From contig JAFRUS010000088.1 of NCBI GenBank assembly GCA_017438745.1, forward strand, positions 1 through 64,000: 64,000 nt of DNA, written 5' to 3'. The stretch is from Oscillospiraceae bacterium. Its GTDB lineage: Bacteria > Bacillota > Clostridia > Oscillospirales > Ruminococcaceae. Positions 59,679 through 64,000 of the stretch are shown here, one piece after another; position 1 is the first letter of the stretch; every line of letters begins with the position of its first letter. A program made the position numbers and the translations under genes. The notes under the pieces are model-generated. The model worked only from the letters and a program-made list of their open reading frames with translations. It did not search any database and was not told the DNA's origin.

Positions 59679-61067
59679 ATGGTTCATCAGTATAAACTTA
59701 ACGGATACAATATTGTTATTGACGTTTACAGTGGTTCGATCCACGTTGTGGATGACGTTGCCTATGATGTTATAGCAGAATATGAAGGAAATTCGAGAGA
59801 ACAGATAGTTGAGAAGCTTATGCCTGTACACGGCAAAAACGGCGTGACGGAAAATGATATTCTCATGTGCATTGACGATGTGGAAGCGCTGAAAAAGGAC
59901 GAGAGACTTTTTACTGAAGATATCTTTGCTGACAAAGCTTCAAAGCTTAAGAATAACTCAAATACTGTAAAGGCTCTTTGTCTTCACGTAGCACACACAT
60001 GTAACCTTAACTGTTCCTATTGTTTCGCAAGTCAGGGCAAATATCAGGGCGAACGCGGGCTCATGAGTTTTGAAGTGGGAAAGAGAGCACTTGATTTCCT
60101 CATCGAAAACTCAGGTACCAGAAGAAACCTTGAAGTTGACTTTTTCGGCGGCGAGCCTTTAATGAACTGGGATGTTGTAAAGCAGCTTGTTAAATACGCA
60201 AGGGAAGTAGAGAAGGATGCCGGCAAGAACTTCAGATTCACGCTGACAACAAACGGTGTTCTTGTTGACGATGAAGTTATCGACTTCTGCAATAAGGAAA
60301 TGCACAACGTGGTTCTAAGTCTTGACGGACGCAAGGAAGTTCATGACCGTTTCCGTGTTGACTATGCAGGAAACGGAAGTTACGACAAGATCGTTCCTAA
60401 GTTCCAGCATTTCGTGGAAAGACGCGGCGACAGGAACTACTACATGCGTGGTACATTCACTCACTTCAATCCTGACTTTACAAACGATATTTTCCATATG
60501 GCTGATCTCGGTTTCAAGGAACTTTCCATGGAACCTGTAGTCTGTGCTCCTGATGATCCTTCTGCACTTACTGAGGATGATATCACGAAGGTATTTGAAC
60601 AGTACGAGATACTTGCAAAGGAAATGATAAAAAGATACAAGAACGGAAACGGATTTACCTTCTATCATTACATGATTGATCTTCAGAACGGCCCTTGCAT
60701 TTACAAGAGACTTTCAGGATGCGGATCAGGTACGGAATATCTTGCGGTTACGCCGTGGGGAGATCTTTATCCATGTCATCAGTTTGTCGGCGACGAGGAA
60801 TATCTCATGGGCAACATTTATGACGGTGTTACCAATACGGAAATGCGCGAAAAATTCAGAAAGTGCAATATCTATTCACGTCCTGACTGTGCTGACTGCT
60901 GGGCAAAACTCTACTGCTCAGGCGGATGTGCTGCCAATGCTTATCATGCAACAGGAGATATAACCGGAATTTATGAACCGGGATGTCGTCTTTTCAGAAA
61001 GCGTATCGAATGTGCAATAATGATGCAGATAGCTAATGCAGATATAGATAATGAGCAAAATGCATAA
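59679..61067 (+). CDS. SCIFF radical SAM maturase (ranthipeptide synthase)
   Basis: The 462-residue protein has C108-x3-C112-x2-C115 (HTCNLNCSYCFASQG), a DFFGGEPLMNWDVV block, and a C-terminal SPASM region with CGSGTEYLAVTPWGDLYPCH and SRPDCADCWAKLYCSGGCAA, GCRLFRKRIEC for auxiliary 4Fe-4S clusters. N-terminal 90 residues form the RRE-like peptide-binding part (IDVYSGSIHVVDDVAYDVIA). It installs thioether links in SCIFF (CteB-type). AAGGAG precedes the ATG, 112 bp after the precursor. Confidence 0.95.
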   Translation: MVHQYKLNGYNIVIDVYSGSIHVVDDVAYDVIAEYEGNSREQIVEKLMPVHGKNGVTENDILMCIDDVEALKKDERLFTEDIFADKASKLKNNSNTVKALCLHVAHTCNLNCSYCFASQGKYQGERGLMSFEVGKRALDFLIENSGTRRNLEVDFFGGEPLMNWDVVKQLVKYAREVEKDAGKNFRFTLTTNGVLVDDEVIDFCNKEMHNVVLSLDGRKEVHDRFRVDYAGNGSYDKIVPKFQHFVERRGDRNYYMRGTFTHFNPDFTNDIFHMADLGFKELSMEPVVCAPDDPSALTEDDITKVFEQYEILAKEMIKRYKNGNGFTFYHYMIDLQNGPCIYKRLSGCGSGTEYLAVTPWGDLYPCHQFVGDEEYLMGNIYDGVTNTEMREKFRKCNIYSRPDCADCWAKLYCSGGCAANAYHATGDITGIYEPGCRLFRKRIECAIMMQIANADIDNEQNA

Positions 61068-61160
61068 AAAGAGCGATGCGCTTACTACCGTTTTTTTCTG
61101 TAGGTAATTGTGCATAGATTTAACAGGGAATTTTTTATGGTCAGTTTATATATGTTATTA

Positions 61161-61189
61161 TTGACATAATCATACTAATAATATATAAT
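61161..61189 (+). promoter_or_regulatory. Promoter of AbrB-like regulator gene
   Basis: TTGACA (61161-61166), 17 bp, TATAAT (61184-61189); AGGAGG follows at 61212. Confidence 0.9.
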
Positions 61190-61229
61190 AATAACAGATA
61201 TTAAATTATCTCAGGAGGAAATAATAAAG

Positions 61230-61469
61230 ATGAAATCAACAGGTATTGTAAGAAAAATCGACGAACTCGGCAGAATCGTATTACCAAAGGAACTCAGAAG
61301 AACTCTTGGTCTTAACGACAGAGAAAGCGTAGAAATCTACGTTGATCAGGACGCTATCATCCTCAAGAAGTTCAAGTCAACATGCGTTCTCTGCGGCGAT
61401 AACGAAGACCTTCTCGACTTCAAGGGCAAGAGTATCTGCCAGAAGTGCATGAACGAACTCAAGAAGTAA
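61230..61469 (+). CDS. AbrB-family transcriptional regulator with zinc ribbon
   Basis: The 79-residue protein has an AbrB/SpoVT swapped-hairpin domain (STGIVRKIDELGRIVLPKEL, then RRTLGL at 3-28) and a C-terminal CVLCGDNEDLL...CQKC zinc ribbon (C52, C55, C71, C74). It is the size of AbrB/Abh but with the zinc ribbon that clostridial paralogues carry. It probably binds AT-rich DNA as a tetramer and regulates transition-state or surface genes. Confidence 0.9.
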   Translation: MKSTGIVRKIDELGRIVLPKELRRTLGLNDRESVEIYVDQDAIILKKFKSTCVLCGDNEDLLDFKGKSICQKCMNELKK

Positions 61470-61497
61470 TTTAATTAAGTAAATAGTTCGCAGATCA

Positions 61498-61527
61498 GCA
61501 GGTATGGTTTTACTGTACCTGCTTTTT
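61498..61527 (+). terminator. Terminator of AbrB-like gene
   Basis: AGCAGGTA and TACCTGCT around TGGTTTTACTG, followed by six T. Confidence 0.9.
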
Positions 61528-61546
61528 TGTTTTACACAAAAAATAA

Positions 61547-61575
61547 CAGACAGTAAATGCTGTCTGTTATTTTTA
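61547..61575 (-). terminator. Terminator of EAL-protein gene
   Basis: AACAGACAG and CTGTCTGTT around TAAATG, with T-runs on both strands; adjoins the end of the minus-strand gene. Confidence 0.85.
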
Positions 61576-61583
61576 TGAAAGCT

Positions 61584-63557
61584 TTAACTTTTATCTTCTT
61601 TTTCAAGTACATAAACAGGGCTTACAAGGCGGCTTTCAAAGTCATCATGCGGCAGAGGCTTGTCGTAAAGATAACCCTGAGCCATAAAGCATTTGACACT
61701 CTTGAGGAACTGTGCCTGCTGTTCTGTTTCAACACCTTCACAGATAACATCGTGGTGAAGATCACGTATCATCTTGATGATGTTTTCGATCATCTGCTTC
61801 TGAAGATCGGTATTTGCACCGTTTAAGAATGACTTGTCGAGTTTAACAACATCGATGTCAAGATCCTTAAGAAGTGACAGTGATGAATAACCAGTACCGA
61901 AATCGTCTATGGCAGTGTGTATGCTTTCGACTTTCATCTTATTTACAAACTGAGTCATTGCCTCAAAATCATCATAACCGGATGATTCAGTAAGCTCGAT
62001 CTCGATATATTTTTTATCTACATTGTACTTGGCGATAGTCTCAAGTACGTCTTCTGCAAATCTTTTGTTTTTAAGGTGAAGCTTTGAGAAGTTGGAAGAG
62101 ATCCTTACCGGTTCAATGCCTTTGCTTACCCATACGGAAATATCTTCGCAAACCTTTTCGAAAACGTAGAAGTCAAGTTCGGTGATGTATCCTTCGTCTT
62201 CGAGAATAGGAATAAAGCTGAACGGAGGAATGAGTTTTCCATCATGCATCCATCGTACAAGAGCTTCACATCCGCAGAGCTTGTTCGTGGTCATATCCAC
62301 CTTAGGCTGGTAGAAAACAAGAAATTCCTTGTTTTTGATGGCCTCCGAGAATTTTGCGATAGTTTCTTTTGCGTTGTGCTCCTTTTCGCTCATTTTCGGT
62401 GTGTACCATACGCAGCTTGAGCTTGAAAGCTTTTTAGCCTCTTTAAGAGCAGTACGGGAATTCTCAACTGCATCCATTACACTCATGCCTTTTTCAAGCG
62501 GACATACACCGCATCGGGAATATACTGTAACTTTCTGAACGCTGTCTTTGAAACGAACGTTCATGTCTATTTGTCTTAAATAGTCGGTTATAACAGGTAT
62601 TCTGTCTATCTTATGAAGGGCGATGAATGAATCGCCGTTTACACGAGCAATGTATTCATGGTATCTTTTGCGAGATTTGTTTTTCTTCAGCTGGGAGGCA
62701 TATTCAATCAGGAGCGCATCTCCGAAGCTTGTTCCAAGCTGCTGATTAAAGTACTGGAAGCCTTTTATATCGATACTCATTATAGCGTAGTTCGATAAGT
62801 TTCTGCGCATAAACGGTTTATCACAGTAACCGAGGAAACAGTCAAAGTTTGGTATCTGTGTGAGCGGATCGATGTTGATGATCTCATGTGACAGCCTGAA
62901 GCTGATTATCAGGCTGAACACTGAACATGCTATGAGAACCATCAGAAGTATAATAGCATGCATATATATTGCTTTTGTGTTGGACTCAAGATCAACTCTT
63001 GCTTCTTGGATGTCCTCCTGAAGCAGATTTTTGAAACTGCTCACATTATCATTTACTGAGTTGATGTAGTCTACAAGTGTATCCTGCATGTATTCGTGCA
63101 TCTCGTCATACTGACCGTTATGGCTCATTGAAAAGACGGTTTCCGAATCCATAAGGTAGTTGATAACGTTGGATGCAAGACTCTTGTATCGTATATCGTA
63201 TTTTGTGTCCTTGAATTCCTTGCGGAGCTCCTGGACTTCGCTCATAAGTTCTTTTTTATCTTTCTGAGCCTTTGATTCCAGACCGTTTTTCTCGCTGTCA
63301 GTTGTTGAGAGAACATGCTCAAAAATATAAGTCTGGTGTTCTGCAAGGTGACTTTCGATAGAATTGATCGTGTCAGTTCGTTTGGTTTCCCTGATCATAA
63401 GATCTGAGTACTGTGCGGTAATAGATTTGATACTGCTGCAAAGATGAAGTATTGAGAATACTGTAAAGACCGACAGCAAAATAACGGAAAGCCTAATTGC
63501 GAAAGACATTCGTTTCTTTTTAATAATCCCCTTGGATCTTTCTTTTATACGCTTCAT
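61584..63557 (-). CDS. Membrane GGDEF-EAL protein, likely c-di-GMP phosphodiesterase
   Basis: The 657-residue protein has a membrane segment at about 19-45, a helical periplasmic-side sensor (about 46-190), a second membrane segment (about 195-220), a GGDEF domain with VNGDSF in place of GGDEF (so not a cyclase) and an EAL domain with EALVRW, EIELTESSG, AIDDFGTGYSS, VKLDKSF and CEGVET, all metal and catalytic residues intact. It should hydrolyse c-di-GMP to pGpG. Own promoter about 170 bp upstream; terminator downstream. Confidence 0.9.
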   Translation of the reverse strand: MKRIKERSKGIIKKKRMSFAIRLSVILLSVFTVFSILHLCSSIKSITAQYSDLMIRETKRTDTINSIESHLAEHQTYIFEHVLSTTDSEKNGLESKAQKDKKELMSEVQELRKEFKDTKYDIRYKSLASNVINYLMDSETVFSMSHNGQYDEMHEYMQDTLVDYINSVNDNVSSFKNLLQEDIQEARVDLESNTKAIYMHAIILLMVLIACSVFSLIISFRLSHEIINIDPLTQIPNFDCFLGYCDKPFMRRNLSNYAIMSIDIKGFQYFNQQLGTSFGDALLIEYASQLKKNKSRKRYHEYIARVNGDSFIALHKIDRIPVITDYLRQIDMNVRFKDSVQKVTVYSRCGVCPLEKGMSVMDAVENSRTALKEAKKLSSSSCVWYTPKMSEKEHNAKETIAKFSEAIKNKEFLVFYQPKVDMTTNKLCGCEALVRWMHDGKLIPPFSFIPILEDEGYITELDFYVFEKVCEDISVWVSKGIEPVRISSNFSKLHLKNKRFAEDVLETIAKYNVDKKYIEIELTESSGYDDFEAMTQFVNKMKVESIHTAIDDFGTGYSSLSLLKDLDIDVVKLDKSFLNGANTDLQKQMIENIIKMIRDLHHDVICEGVETEQQAQFLKSVKCFMAQGYLYDKPLPHDDFESRLVSPVYVLEKEDKS

Positions 63558-63723
63558 AATTTCAGATCCTCTTTATCATAATCATAATTATAATCCAAAA
63601 CAATTCCCCGTGATAGTAAATTGCCGAAATAGCCGGCATTTAAAGTCCGTGTAACAAAAGCAGTCATAAATATCCCCTGTGATTAAGATGCTTTTGTAAC
63701 AATCATATTATTATTTACGTTAA
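63558..63723 (-). promoter_or_regulatory. Structured 5' leader of the EAL-protein gene
   Basis: The predicted 165-base leader contains a stem GTTACAAAAGCA/TGCTTTTGTTAC (11 of 12 pairs) around a 26-base loop with ATCACAGGGGAT, then a small GCCGGCTATTTCGGC hairpin. No known riboswitch class was recognised. Confidence 0.45.
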
Positions 63724-63753
63724 TTATACATCATTTTATACGAATTTGTCAAG
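63724..63753 (-). promoter_or_regulatory. Promoter of EAL-protein gene
   Basis: Minus strand TTGACA (63753-63748), 18 bp, TATAAT (63729-63724). Confidence 0.8.
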
Positions 63754-63819
63754 ACAATATATTTCCAGTTTGTTTAAATATTAAAAAAATATTTGTATGT
63801 ATCTGAAGACGATAAAAAA

Positions 63820-63853
63820 GCAGGTCTGTATATATATTCTTTACAGACCTGCC
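63820..63853 (-). terminator. Terminator of the partial gene at the window end
   Basis: GCAGGTCTGTA and TACAGACCTGC form an 11-bp stem; on the minus strand it is followed by TTTTTT, about 100 bp after the stop codon at 63956. The remaining stretch to 63955 shows nothing else. Confidence 0.85.
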
Positions 63854-63955
63854 GTGAAATTTGTATGTATTATTCCTGATTAATTTTAACGAAGTTTGCA
63901 GCTTCATGTATCAGAAAAATTTATTAATGACTGAATATCATATAATAAAATGATA

Positions 63956-64000
63956 TTATTCTTCAGAAGCGTCGCTTTCTGTTGTTACCTCTTCTTCAGC
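63956..64000 (-). CDS. C-terminal end of an unidentified gene (partial)
   Basis: The minus strand reads AEEEVTTESDASEE and TAA. It is the acidic tail of a gene that begins outside the window. The matching terminator at 63820 supports a real coding end. Too short to name. Confidence 0.5.
   Translation of the reverse strand, partial: AEEEVTTESDASEE

Noticed and set aside
63558-63723. c-di-GMP (GEMM) riboswitch before the EAL gene
   Set aside because: The conserved GEMM core (CACAGGGCAAACC and CGCAAAG) is absent; ACAGGGG alone is not enough.
1-64000. Search for rRNA, tRNA, cohesin and integrase genes
   Set aside because: No tRNA cloverleaf, rRNA stretch, cohesin domain or intact transposase/integrase was recognised by eye. 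Tools such as tRNAscan-SE would settle the RNA part.

Overview
The window looks like a chromosomal segment of a cellulosomal Ruminococcus (Clostridia, Oscillospiraceae), closest in style to R. flavefaciens. Reasons: four secreted proteins end in type I-like dockerins with paired D-x-N-x-D-G loops; there is a SCIFF peptide with its radical-SAM maturase (a clostridial hallmark); coding is moderately AT-rich; promoters are sigma-A type (TTGACA-17-TATAAT) and ribosome sites are strong GGAGG. The genus call is inference from gene content. No cohesin, rRNA, tRNA or CRISPR array was seen.

Layout. 1-11.3 kb is an accessory island: an IS66 transposase remnant, a three-gene module (small protein, SNF2-type helicase, GHKL/Hsp90-like ATPase) that looks like an uncharacterised defence system, a lipoprotein, a zinc-finger-like protein, two adjacent proteins with HEPN RX4H motifs, a Nudix hydrolase and a frameshifted gene. 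11.4-21.7 kb holds an ECF sigma/anti-sigma pair, an LRR-dockerin protein, an RCC1-repeat lipoprotein, a flavodoxin, a truncated AlkD gene, a zeta-toxin pair and a truncated AAA/PD-(D/E)XK gene, all separated by many hairpin repeats and one MITE.

22.0-32.7 kb is the standout: a nine-gene minus-strand operon encoding an acyl-AMP ligase, an acyl carrier protein, two GNAT/FemAB-like acyltransferases and five B12-binding-type radical SAM enzymes. The genes are tightly packed or overlapping. The inferred logic is activation of a carboxylic acid, loading on the ACP, radical modification by several paralogous enzymes, and acyl transfer. The product is unknown.

33.0-46.5 kb mixes a VapC-type toxin-antitoxin pair between two identical 37-bp repeats, a decayed copy of the WYL-regulator locus at 48-49 kb, a second LRR-dockerin protein, an ABC exporter with an XRE-AbrB regulator, an SPL-family radical SAM protein, a flavin reductase-like protein, a large repetitive dockerin protein and an HTH-sigma fusion regulator with its membrane partner. 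46.6-55.6 kb is a second accessory island: WYL regulator, PD-(D/E)XK nuclease and two small partner proteins; a HEAT-like protein; a zinc-cluster nuclease; a third ECF/anti-sigma pair; and a Panacea-type toxin-antitoxin pair.

55.6-64.0 kb is more core-like: pyrK-pyrD-ruvX behind a promoter with an immediate terminator-like hairpin, a fourth dockerin protein, a second MITE, a SCIFF precursor in which leader and core are both duplicated, its maturase, an AbrB-family regulator with a zinc ribbon, and an EAL phosphodiesterase with a degenerate GGDEF domain.

A recurring theme is DNA reuse: three copies of one 60-75 bp promoter block, about ten copies of a two-hairpin intergenic element, two 113-bp MITEs, and fragments of IS66, AlkD, WYL, RhuM-like and anchor-domain genes.
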